64,000 nucleotides of DNA. It comes from Acidimicrobiia bacterium. GTDB taxonomy: Bacteria; Actinomycetota; Acidimicrobiia; IMCC26256; JAGNEX01. Below the pieces are notes generated by a model. The model saw nothing but the letters and a program-made list of their open reading frames with translations. It was not told the origin of the DNA and ran no database searches. Where the stretch lies: the NCBI GenBank assembly GCA_020637365.1, contig JACJWE010000001.1, forward strand, positions 372,001 to 436,000, read 5' to 3'. Shown here in pieces: positions 43,193 through 51,436 of the stretch (positions are counted from its first letter, which is position 1; every line of letters starts with the position of its first letter). The position numbers and the translations under genes were made by a program.

Positions 43193-44344
43193 CTACCTGG
43201 CGACCGCCTGGTCTATCAGGGATGCCAGGCGACGAGGCAAGTCGTTGAGGTCGAGGTGGCGCCGTGCAAGGTCTCGGTTTGTCGCCGCAACCTTCCTCCA
43301 GCCTTCCCGATCTTGGAGCCACTCGGCGACCTGAGAGACTTGCTGAATGTCGGCAAGGACCAGACCGAGCGCTCGTAGCTCGTCGACGACCGGGTACATA
43401 CCGGTGATGATCGGTTTTCGGGCCCAAACAGATTCGATGTTGGGGTTCCCAAAACCCTCCCATGTCGATGGGAAAACCACCACGTCAGATGCGGCGTAGG
43501 CGTCGGCGATCGAACACGGCATTCCTTGAATCCACGGGACACCAGCGACCGCCAGATGGCGCTCAAGCTGGGGGCCGTAACCATCTTCGGCGCCGCCCGC
43601 GAGCCAATAGATCACGTCGCGTCCTGTGCGCGCTTGAAGCTCTCGAGCAGCGTCGAGCGCGGCGGGAACATTTTTGCGTTCGATCGCTCGGACGGGGTGT
43701 AACGCGACGATCGTCTCGGGGTCGATGTCGTCACCGAGAAGCGTGCTCGCGCCAGCGCGTCCCGCGGCCCGGTCTCCGAGCGAACGGTCGAAATCGAAAT
43801 GATTGCGGACGATCGTTGCGTCCATGCCTCGGTCCGTGAACTGGCGTGCGGTGAGCTCGTTGATGACCACATGGGTGATGCGTTCGAGCTCTGGGGGAAG
43901 GTCCTTGATATGCGCGTAGTGCGGTCGCTGCCAAGCCGGATCGTGGTGGTGCCCAATGACCGGTCCGCCCCATGAACGGGCGGCAGCGGCGGCCAGGTTG
44001 CTCGCAGGCAACCGCATGGGGATGGCAAAGACGTTCTCGACGATCAACAGATCTAATGCCGCGAGCGTATCGGTGAGCTTGTCGAGGTCCGCCGGGGGGT
44101 TGGCATCGGCCCGTGGGGTCAGCGCGAGCGCTGGGATGTGCACGTCTCGACCAGAGGTCGCGTCGCCGAATTCGCCAGCGATCCGGCTGACCTCATGTCC
44201 CGAGGTTTCTAGAGCACGTGCCCACTTGGCCGCTTCGATCGCTACACCATCAGAGCCGCCGAGACGAAACGACAAGATCCCTATCTTCAAAGCCGTCCCA
44301 GACCGCTGGGGGCGAGCATCGGATTCGAGTCCTGGCCCGTCCAC
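43193..44344 (-). CDS. Glycosyltransferase family 4-type
   Basis: 383 residues from GTG 44344; a TTG at 44290 just before KIGILSF is an alternative and fits the family start better. KIGILSFRLGGSDGVA is the N-terminal Rossmann domain. HPVRAIERKNVPAALDAA and FPSTWEGFGNPNIESVWARK are the C-terminal nucleotide-sugar-binding signature, with the Glu pair of retaining GT4 enzymes. A GHHHDPAWQRP segment lies in the acceptor region. It is expected to transfer a sugar to a lipid or polysaccharide at the cytoplasmic membrane face. The start lies ten bases after the DUF5317 stop. Confidence 0.82.
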   Translation of the reverse strand: MDGPGLESDARPQRSGTALKIGILSFRLGGSDGVAIEAAKWARALETSGHEVSRIAGEFGDATSGRDVHIPALALTPRADANPPADLDKLTDTLAALDLLIVENVFAIPMRLPASNLAAAAARSWGGPVIGHHHDPAWQRPHYAHIKDLPPELERITHVVINELTARQFTDRGMDATIVRNHFDFDRSLGDRAAGRAGASTLLGDDIDPETIVALHPVRAIERKNVPAALDAARELQARTGRDVIYWLAGGAEDGYGPQLERHLAVAGVPWIQGMPCSIADAYAASDVVVFPSTWEGFGNPNIESVWARKPIITGMYPVVDELRALGLVLADIQQVSQVAEWLQDREGWRKVAATNRDLARRHLDLNDLPRRLASLIDQAVAR

Positions 44345-44353
44345 GATGGCGCG

Positions 44354-45466
44354 TCAGGCATCGTCTCTTAGGGCGTCGTCGTCTGGTACCGCGTCGTCGT
44401 CTCTTACAGCGTCGTCTTCGGCCGACGCCGTCCCGTCCGCCGCAAGTCCTGGTACGCCTGGCGCCGGAGAGGTTGTGTCAGGCGACTCGTCGCTTGTCGA
44501 CCGAGGGACAGGGGCTTCGGAATCGGTGGTGGCACCGTGGGACGTACCGCCATGGGGGGCGCCGAAAGGGGGTGTATCCGTGCCGCGAGAATCCGTCTCT
44601 ACGGCGGCGCTCCTTGTGGCAGCAAATGGATCGCGCAGCACCGGTGCTTGTGGAAGCTCGCTCGGTGCTGGGCTTTGAGGAGTAAAGGAGCTCATGGAGT
44701 GCTCCTCAACCGGCGTTGGTTGGCCAGCGATCTCTCCGGTCGGCGTAGCCGCTTGGTCAAAGACAGCGCTCACCGCTGGGGAAGGGGGCGGTGCAGCGGC
44801 GCCGCCGATCGGGGCTGCGGTGTTGATGTCCTCATCGCGCATATACCAGGCAGGGTCGTCGTGGTGGCGCATCGGCGCTGCTGGCACGGACACTCCGCCA
44901 GGGGGCGTCGCGTCCGCTGTCTGCTGGATTGCCTGGGCCTCGCGGGTGCGGCGCGACCCGAAGTACATCAATTCGACCAAGCCAATCATCAGCAAAATGT
45001 CGCCGAAACTGATCGATTGATTGAATGGACTCGGCAGCACGATGCGATCGTCGAGAATCTTGAGACTGTCGGTGGTTTCTTCGAGGTGGTGGGTCGCAGA
45101 GCTCTCGATCCGCTGGATCTGAGACTGTGAGGCGTTCTCCGAAATGCGAACCGGCATCCCCTGATTCAACATGATCACCGACGCGTTCAAGAACGCCCCT
45201 ATCGCCATGATACCCATGCCTTTGATGGGGAGGTTGCCTAAACAAAACGCGACGACCAGGGCAAATGACGCGACGAACAGGTTTGCTGCAAGGTTCGCTT
45301 CGGCGTCGTCGGTCGGGGACCACATTTCGAGGAAGACCTGAATGCCGACGGCACCAAAGATCGCCCAGAGGTATCTGAACTGGATGTTCAGAAGCGAACT
45401 GACTCGACCTTTGGTCAACAAGATGATGACGAGGCCGATGGCGATTGCGAGCAGGATCGTAAGCAC
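44354..45466 (-). CDS. DUF5317 membrane protein with long acidic/Pro-rich tail
   Basis: 370 residues from GTG 45466. The first ~180 match DUF5317: four or five membrane helices (LTILLAIAIGLVIILLT, YLWAIFGAVGIQVFLE, LFVASFALVVAFCLG, GIMAIGAFLNASVIML, GDILLMIGLVELMYFG) and the motifs RVSSLLNIQFR and QGMPVR. The remaining ~190 residues are a disordered Pro/Ala/Asp tail with near-repeats ending in DDDAVPDDDALRDDA. The family function is unknown. It heads a run with the glycosyltransferase, small membrane protein and avtA. Confidence 0.75.
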   Translation of the reverse strand: MLTILLAIAIGLVIILLTKGRVSSLLNIQFRYLWAIFGAVGIQVFLEMWSPTDDAEANLAANLFVASFALVVAFCLGNLPIKGMGIMAIGAFLNASVIMLNQGMPVRISENASQSQIQRIESSATHHLEETTDSLKILDDRIVLPSPFNQSISFGDILLMIGLVELMYFGSRRTREAQAIQQTADATPPGGVSVPAAPMRHHDDPAWYMRDEDINTAAPIGGAAAPPPSPAVSAVFDQAATPTGEIAGQPTPVEEHSMSSFTPQSPAPSELPQAPVLRDPFAATRSAAVETDSRGTDTPPFGAPHGGTSHGATTDSEAPVPRSTSDESPDTTSPAPGVPGLAADGTASAEDDAVRDDDAVPDDDALRDDA

Positions 45467-45662
45467 GTATGCAAAGTTAGTCGGTCACGCAGCCCTTTTT
45501 GAGGCTAGCGCTGCCCCGTCCCCGCATGCGTGCGAGCACGTTCCGGCCGGTGCTCACCACCACCGGTCCATGGTGATCGGACATCCAAACGTCATCAAAG
45601 CGCTGACCCGGCAGGTTGACGGTCGATAGCGCCCGTATCGACAGGTGTGAAAGGCTCAGCGG

Positions 45663-46433
45663 ATGGATCAAATCCTCGCCGTTGCCAGCGGACACCGCCT
45701 GACGATCACCATCAATCGGCCCGAACGCAGAAACTCGATCGGCTTCACCGCGATCAGGGGCATCCGCGACGCCGTGAGGTCGGCAGCCAACGATGCCGAT
45801 ATCTCGGTGATCGTCCTCACCGGCGCAGGTGACAAGGCTTTTTGTTCTGGAGCAGACCTCTCCGAGATCGCAGAGGGTACGGCGGCCGGTCACGAGGCCC
45901 GCGGCGAGCTCGCAGGCTTGTTTCGCGACCTTCGCGATTGCGGCAAGCCGAGCATTGCCCGAGTCCGAGGTTACGCGTTGGCGGGTGGGTTTGGGCTGGC
46001 CATGGCATGTGATCTGGTAGTCGCTGCAGACGACGCACAGTTCGGGACGCCGGAGATCAACGTCGGCCTGTGGCCCTACATGATCACGGTCCCGATTCTT
46101 CGGGCACTCTCACCACGTCGCGCCTTGGAACTGATGGTGACAGGCCGACGGCTCGACGCTGCCGAAGCGCTGGATTGGGGGCTTATCAATCGCGTCGTGT
46201 CTGTAGAAGAACTCGACGCCGCAGTCGACGATCTCGCGACAACGGTTGGGGGCAAGTCCCCCCTCATCATGTCCTGGGGTCTTCAGTCATTCCGTCGAGC
46301 GTGTGAATCCTCAGAGGACGAAGCGCTCGATTATCTCCAGGCGATGCTGTCGCTGACCGCTGGTACTAACGATGCCGCCGAAGGCGTGGCTGCGTTCCTC
46401 GAAAAGCGTAAACCGCTCTGGTCGGGGACGTAG
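45663..46433 (+). CDS. Enoyl-CoA hydratase/isomerase (crotonase)
   Basis: 256 residues. NRPERRNSIGFTAIRGI, GDKAFCSGADLSEIAEG (first oxyanion-hole strand) and RVRGYALAGGFGLAMACDLV (second) are classical. GTPEINVGLWPYM retains the Glu that corresponds to a catalytic glutamate of hydratases. It likely hydrates trans-2-enoyl-CoA or isomerises it. It is followed by a second crotonase 44 bases downstream; the two probably form an operon. Confidence 0.87.
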   Translation: MDQILAVASGHRLTITINRPERRNSIGFTAIRGIRDAVRSAANDADISVIVLTGAGDKAFCSGADLSEIAEGTAAGHEARGELAGLFRDLRDCGKPSIARVRGYALAGGFGLAMACDLVVAADDAQFGTPEINVGLWPYMITVPILRALSPRRALELMVTGRRLDAAEALDWGLINRVVSVEELDAAVDDLATTVGGKSPLIMSWGLQSFRRACESSEDEALDYLQAMLSLTAGTNDAAEGVAAFLEKRKPLWSGT

Positions 46434-46477
46434 CGTGTTGTCTCTGTCTCGACCACCCTATGAAGGGGAATGTGCCC

Positions 46478-47239
46478 ATGATCGTGTGGCAGGACCACGG
46501 CCCGATTTCGATTGCGACCATCAACCGCCCAGAGCGGCGCAATGCTCTCAACGAGGCGCTCTGCGGTGATCTCGTCGATGGTTTGGCGAGTCGCGGCGGG
46601 AGCCGTTGTGTGATCCTGACGGGCGAAGGCACAGCTTTTTGCGCTGGTGCAGACCTGGTGACGCGCTTCGATGGTGAGGGTGTACGCGACACCTTCCGAC
46701 CTGCCTTCACCGCTCTGCTCGACGCTATGGGCATGTTTCCTGGCGTGATCATCGCCGCTATCAATGGCCCGGCGCTCGGCGCTGGCACCCAGTTGGCCGT
46801 TGGATGCGACCTTCGTGTCGCTGGACCCGACGTCGTGATGGGAATCCCGGCGGTGAACATCGGACTCATGCTCGACCCGAGCAACGTTGAACGATTGGTT
46901 GCGACCATCGGGATGGCCTCGGCCAAGGAACTGCTCCTCACCGGTGAACGCATCGACCCCGAAACGGCGAAATCGATCGGGCTGGTGCACCGTCTGGCTG
47001 ATGACCCCGTCGCAGCCGCGCTCGCCTGGGCAGAGAACATCTCGACCAAAGCCCCGCTGTCGGTTGCCGGTCACAAGCAACTGGTTCATCTCGCGGCCGG
47101 GATTCGACCGCTAGCAACCGGTGAGGATCCCGCAACGATCGCCGAGGACTACGTCGACGCTGCCTTCACATCGGACGATGTTGCCGAAGGCCTCGCGGCC
47201 TTCGCCGAAAAGCGTCGACCGACCTTCACCGGACGATAG
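46478..47239 (+). CDS. Enoyl-CoA hydratase/isomerase family protein lacking a usual catalytic Glu
   Basis: 253 residues; ATG 46478 has AAGGGGAA upstream, and an earlier ATG at 46460 is less likely. The crotonase signatures INRPERRNALNEAL, TAFCAGADLVTRF and INGPALGAGTQLAVGCDL are intact. Where hydratases have PEI, this protein reads GIPAVNIGLMLDP, without Glu. The reaction may thus be isomerisation, dehalogenation or another crotonase chemistry rather than hydration. It is probably co-transcribed with the preceding crotonase. Tandem repeats follow the stop. Confidence 0.82.
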   Translation: MIVWQDHGPISIATINRPERRNALNEALCGDLVDGLASRGGSRCVILTGEGTAFCAGADLVTRFDGEGVRDTFRPAFTALLDAMGMFPGVIIAAINGPALGAGTQLAVGCDLRVAGPDVVMGIPAVNIGLMLDPSNVERLVATIGMASAKELLLTGERIDPETAKSIGLVHRLADDPVAAALAWAENISTKAPLSVAGHKQLVHLAAGIRPLATGEDPATIAEDYVDAAFTSDDVAEGLAAFAEKRRPTFTGR

Positions 47240-47248
47240 CGACACAAC

Positions 47249-47287
47249 CAAACCCCGTCGCCAAACCCCGTCGCCAAACCCCGTCGC
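47249..47287. repeat. 13-bp tandem repeat, three perfect copies
   Basis: CAAACCCCGTCGC occurs three times head to tail at 47249, 47262 and 47275, between the convergent crotonase and sortase genes, ending 13 bases before the sortase stop codon. Confidence 0.9.
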
Positions 47288-47299
47288 GCTGATTGAGGA

Positions 47300-48431
47300 C
47301 TAGAAGCCCGCTGGGAGCATCTGTTCGACACCGCCGTAGAAGAAGAACAGCACCACGATGAATGGGACAAACCCGGCCATCCACGTGGCGAGCGAGTGCT
47401 TGCGTCGGAACTCGTACCACCAGCCAATGCCGACGAACAGGAGCAGCGCGCCCCAGGCATAGGTTTCGCCGGTCGGGGCGTGGAACCCGTAGATCTCACT
47501 GTCACCGTCCGCAGCAAGGTCACCCGCTGCGCCCTCGTCGTAACCTTCGGGCAGCTCGCGTTCGACGTATGTGGCGACCTTTGCATCGCTGGCGCCCTGA
47601 CGGAGCTCGGCGGTGACGATCAGACGTTTAGCCGCAGAGTATTTGGGATGACACGTGGTCAGGGTTAGCCGGTTGTCCCCTTTGGGGTCGAGCACTTCGA
47701 CCGCATCTGGGCTGACGATCTCCTTGCTGGTCACCACATAGGTGAACGATCCCTGCAAGGTCTGGGTGGTTATCTCGTCGCCTTCCTGAAGCTCATCGAG
47801 CCGATAGAAGGGCGCTCCATAGGTTGTGCGGTGGCCAGCGATCGCTGCGTTACCCGTCTCGCCTGGAAGTGGCGTACCGGGATAGTGGCCCGGTCCGTTC
47901 TTCAAGTCTTCGCGGCCGGTGCCTTCTACCACGGTGTAATCCGCGTTGATCTTGGGGATTTCGATTCGGGCCACACCCTGGCCGAGCAACAGCAGCTCCG
48001 CCGTCGGTATCGCGGTCGCGATCGGTTCCAATGTCGGATCGGTGGCGTCGATCGCTGCGCCTGGCTCGGGTGAGGCCGTGTCAGCGTCGACCGCCGCCAA
48101 CTGCTCTTCGAACTCGTTGCCAAGGGCGCGTTGCTGGCGCTCGGTGTACAGGCTGGTGCCCCAAAGCTGGTAGGCCACAAACAACAAGATCAGTAGTCCC
48201 GCGGTAATAAGCGAGCGGCCGAGCGCCCCTATAAACCAGCGGACGGGACCGAGGGGCGGATCGGGGTCGTGTTCCTTGACCTGAGCGCGTGGCTGGTAGG
48301 CGGGGACGAACTGCGGGTCTTCGATGTTGTGAACACCGTCGGAGTTCGATGGGGTGTACGGAGACGTTAAATCCTCATCGAAGCCGCCGTACCGATCGCC
48401 GGGGTGCGCACCCTTCGTCGATTTTGCTCAT
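47300..48431 (-). CDS. Class E sortase (transpeptidase), one frame break near the start
   Basis: The catalytic core is intact: AIAGHRTTYG supplies His, RLTLTTCHPKYSAAKRLIV supplies Cys and Arg. This spacing and the C-terminal two-helix membrane region (YAWGALLLFVGIGWW, MAGFVPFIVVLFFFYG) fit actinobacterial SrtE. An N-terminal membrane helix (LITAGLLILLFVAYQLW) is preceded by a cytoplasmic tail with no start codon in frame. Shortening the AAAA run at 48422-48425 by one base connects it to an ATG at 48431; lengthening it by one instead connects it to an ATG at 48555. Class E sortases anchor LAxTG proteins to peptidoglycan, and such a protein is encoded at 56142. Confidence 0.85.
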
Positions 48432-48602
48432 AGTCGTCCTCGTAGGTCAGGCCAAATACGTGCGCAAAGGTGTGACTGATTCGGTCGACCTCGCACCGCA
48501 CGCACATGCTATCGGCCGAGACCGCCAGCGACGGGCAGGTTAAGCGGCCCTCCATCCGCCCCGGTCATCGGTCGCCCCCGCACTGCACGTAACATCGCTG
48601 GC

Positions 48603-49266
48603 GTGCCAGAGGTTGCAACGCCAGGATTCGTAGCGACAGATGTCGTTGCGCTCGTCGGAGGTTTCCCAGCCCCTGGCGGGTCTCACCGCCGAGGTGCCAG
48701 CGCACGGGGTGACCTTGGTCACAGGACCAAACGGGGCCGGTAAGACGTCATTGTTGCGATGTCTCGCTGGCCTCGCTCCGATCAGCTCAGGCCAACTGAG
48801 CGTGCTCGGGTTGTCGGTGACCGACAACGCTCGTGATCTGCGGCGACGCGTTGCATACCTCAGCCATGAAACCCTCTGTTATGACGAACTCACGGTGGCG
48901 GAGAACCTCGCGTTCGCCGCGCCGCGGCGAAACCGTGGCGACATCGACCAGCTCATCGAACGAGTCGGGTTGGCGCGCCGGAGCGATACCAAGGTGGGCG
49001 TGTTGTCCGCGGGGCAGCGCCGCCGGGTGTCACTCGCCGTCGTGTTGGCACGAGACGCCGACATCTGGTTGTTGGATGAACCCCATGCCGGGCTCGATGC
49101 CGTCAACAGGGACCTGGTCGACGAACTCATTGCCGATGCGGCCGGTCGTGGGGCGATGATCGTGATGTCGTCACATGAGCTCGTCCGCGCACGACGCAAC
49201 GCTGATCGAGAGCTCGCGCTGCGCGCAGGTCATCTCGATACGTTGATAGAGAAGGTCGTTTCGTGA
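48603..49266 (+). CDS. ccmA: CcmA, haem-export ABC transporter ATP-binding protein, one frame break
   Basis: The ABC domain is complete: Walker A GPNGAGKTSLLR, signature LSAGQRRRVSLAVVLA, Walker B DIWLLDEPHAGLD and switch His in SSHEL. The family N-terminus is in a different frame: from GTG 48603 it reads FVATDVVALVGGFPA, and dropping one C from the CCCC run near 48669-48672 joins it to LAGLTAEVPAHGV. An internal ATG at 48640 would give a shorter product in the second frame only. CcmA with CcmB powers release of haem-loaded CcmE. First gene of the System I cytochrome c maturation operon. Confidence 0.88.
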
Positions 49267-49333
49267 ACGTCGGCCTCGCGACACGCCGAGGGGCGAAGAG
49301 TCCCGTGGGCTGCCGATCGGTTGGGGACCCATC

Positions 49334-49999
49334 GTGAGAGACGTTTGGCGGGTCGCCCGCAAAGACCTGCTCATCGAGTGGCGCTCCAAGCGGGTGATCT
49401 CGACGACGGTTCCGTTTTCGTTCATGGTGCTGTTGTTGTTTGCCTTTGCGCTCGACCCGGACCGCGGGCAACTGCCCATCGTCGCCGCAGGCCTGTACTG
49501 GATTGCGGTATTGCTCGCCTCGACCATGGCGGTTGGTCGATCGGTCGACATCGAGCGCCAGAACGGGCTCAGGGACGGTGTTCGGCTGTTCTCGATCGAC
49601 CCGATGGCCATATACATAGGCAAGGTGCTGGCCGTGACCGCGCAGCTGATCTTCTTGATGGTCGTGCTGTTCGCTGGACTCGTCGTGCTCTACGACGTGG
49701 AGATCGTGGGCGCCCCCGTGCTGATCGTGTCCGGCGTGACCGCGTCGGTCGCCATTGCGTCGGTCGGTCTCATCTATGCCTTCTTGTCGGGGACCGGGCG
49801 GCGTGCAGACATGCTGTTGCCGGTGTTGGTTCTCCCCGTGCTCGCGCCGATCATGATCGCAGCGACCCAAAGTTGGGAGGCCGGCCTCGATGCCGGAACG
49901 GGCGGGGGCTGGGATTGGGTTGGCCTGATCGGACTATTCGCCCTGTTATATGTGAGCATGGGAATGCTTGTTTTTGCTCCGCTAATGGAGGACGCATGA
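49334..49999 (+). CDS. ccmB: CcmB, haem-export ABC transporter membrane subunit
   Basis: 221 residues, GTG start after GGGGA. Six membrane helices, with WRVARKDLLIEWRSKRVIST at the N-terminus and DGVRLFSIDPMAIYIGK in the first cytoplasmic loop, match CcmB. The product pairs with CcmA and works with CcmC and CcmD. Its stop overlaps the ccmC start (ATGA). Confidence 0.92.
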   Translation: MRDVWRVARKDLLIEWRSKRVISTTVPFSFMVLLLFAFALDPDRGQLPIVAAGLYWIAVLLASTMAVGRSVDIERQNGLRDGVRLFSIDPMAIYIGKVLAVTAQLIFLMVVLFAGLVVLYDVEIVGAPVLIVSGVTASVAIASVGLIYAFLSGTGRRADMLLPVLVLPVLAPIMIAATQSWEAGLDAGTGGGWDWVGLIGLFALLYVSMGMLVFAPLMEDA

Positions 50000-50762
50000 G
50001 CCGGAGTTCACGCCTGCTGTCAGTGCTGGGGGCGTCCGCGTTGGCAGCGTCTGCACTTCTGGTCATGCTGGGATTGTGGGTCGCTCCGCCAGATGCGGTT
50101 CAAGGTGACGCCCAACGATTGATGTATGTCCATGTGCCAGCTGCCTGGTTGGCCTACGTCGCATTTTTTGTCACCGCCGTTGCATCGGCCCTGTACTTGT
50201 GGCCACGGACGCGTGCGCGGCGCTGGGACCGACTCGCGGGGTCACCGCAGAACTGGGTGTCATCTTCACCGGTTTGGCCCTTGCGCTCGGGATGTTGTGG
50301 GGCAAACCAATCTGGAACGTGTACTGGACCTGGGACGCGCGTCTCATCACCACCGCCGTTCTGTTCTTTTTGTATATCGGGTATCTGGCGCTGCGCCGTA
50401 TCCCCGGTGACCGCAATCAGGTGGCGCGGCGTTCGGCCGTCGCCGCGCTCATCGCGTTTGTCGATGTTCCGATCGTCCACTTCTCGGTCAACTGGTGGCG
50501 TACGCAGCACCAACAGGCCACCGTTCTGCGCCCCGATCTCGATCCACAGATCCATGGCACCATGGCTTGGACCTTGTTGTGGGCGGTGGTCACCTTCCAC
50601 CTGGTCTTCGTCTATCTAGCGGCCCGCCGCTACCGGCTCGCCGCCATCGAAGACCACATCGCGGACGAAGAGCTCGACCTCGCCGTCGTCCGGCGACGTT
50701 CCGAGGACGATTTTGTACCTGCCGAACGGCGCCAAGTGCCCGTGCTTGGGGGTGGGGCGTAA
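49996..50762 (+). CDS. ccmC: CcmC, haem-handling membrane protein, one frame break
   Basis: The N-terminal half reads LMYVHVPAAWLAYVAFFV, where the His lies in the conserved periplasmic haem-contact region. The frame breaks after RRWDRLA near 50238-50241; adding one G to GGGG continues GVTAELGVIFTGLALALG, WGKPIWNVYWTWDARLIT (the tryptophan-rich WWD motif) and HFSVNWWRTQHQ with the second His. Six helices are predicted in the joined protein. CcmC loads haem onto CcmE. An essential-type gene in an otherwise perfect operon, so a sequencing error is the likeliest cause of the break. Confidence 0.88.
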
Positions 50763-51029
50763 ATGCAGAACGCCGTCTACGTATATTCCGGCTACGCGCT
50801 GACCTTTGGAGTACTCGGTGCCTATGGTGCGTGGGTGACCGCCCGGGCCCGCTCACTCGAAGTTGACCTGCGTCAGGCCAAACACGACATCGCAATCGAA
50901 CAAGAACGGCGAACTCTGAGCGCCGAAGATGTTGATGGCTCGATCCGTGCCGCGGTTGACCTCGATGGGGATGGTTCAGAACCCGGAGTTCACGGCGATG
51001 GAACGTCCGCTGGTCAGGTGGCACCGTGA
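50763..51029 (+). CDS. ccmD: CcmD-like small haem-exporter subunit
   Basis: 88 residues starting immediately after the ccmC stop. One membrane helix (VYVYSGYALTFGVLGAYGAWV) then a charged cytoplasmic helix (RSLEVDLRQAKHDIAIEQER) is the CcmD plan; the acidic tail is longer than usual. CcmD helps release holo-CcmE from the CcmABC complex. Assignment rests on size, topology and position. Confidence 0.75.
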   Translation: MQNAVYVYSGYALTFGVLGAYGAWVTARARSLEVDLRQAKHDIAIEQERRTLSAEDVDGSIRAAVDLDGDGSEPGVHGDGTSAGQVAP

Positions 51030-51436
51030 AGTCGCGCACAGTTCTCTATGGGGCGCTGGTCACCGTGTGCTTCGGGGCCGTTGCTGCCCTCATGGTGTTC
51101 GCCCTGCGATCGAACGCGGTGTTCTATCGGACGGTGGCGGAGGCCAAACAGATCCAACTGGACAGTCCGGGGGACCGCTTCAGGTTGTCCGGTTATGTCG
51201 AGGACGGCTCGGTCGACGAGTCGGGTGACCCCATCGTTTTTGCACTTGCCGACGGTGGTGAGCCGATCCGGGTCGAATATTCAGGCAAGCTGCCTCAGCT
51301 CTTTGCCCCTGGAATCCCGGTCGTGTGCGAAGGCACATTCCCGGCATCGACAGGTCCCTTCCAATGTGACTTGATCATGATCCGACACGACAACCAGTAC
51401 AGTCCCCCGAGCTCTGCGGCCGCTGAAGCGCAATGA
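51026..51436 (+). CDS. ccmE: CcmE, periplasmic haem chaperone
   Basis: 136 residues; GTG overlaps the ccmD stop. One N-terminal membrane helix, an OB-fold (FRLSGYVEDGSV, IRVEYSGKLPQLF, VCEGTF) and the haem-attachment motif RHDNQY with His121 and Tyr125. This is the His-x3-Tyr version that forms a covalent bond to haem vinyl, not the Cys variant of some anaerobes and archaea. The tail after SPP is short. Confidence 0.93.
   Translation: MKSRTVLYGALVTVCFGAVAALMVFALRSNAVFYRTVAEAKQIQLDSPGDRFRLSGYVEDGSVDESGDPIVFALADGGEPIRVEYSGKLPQLFAPGIPVVCEGTFPASTGPFQCDLIMIRHDNQYSPPSSAAAEAQ

Noticed and set aside
48367..48555. Separate 62-codon minus-strand gene upstream of the sortase
   Set aside because: Its end overlaps the sortase N-terminal frame; it is better explained as a possible N-terminal extension of the sortase across the AAAA-run frame break, and I keep this only as an alternative start.
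49996..50762. ccmC as a genuine pseudogene
   Set aside because: Both halves keep all CcmC motifs and the operon is otherwise intact; a single missing G in a GGGG run explains the break more simply.
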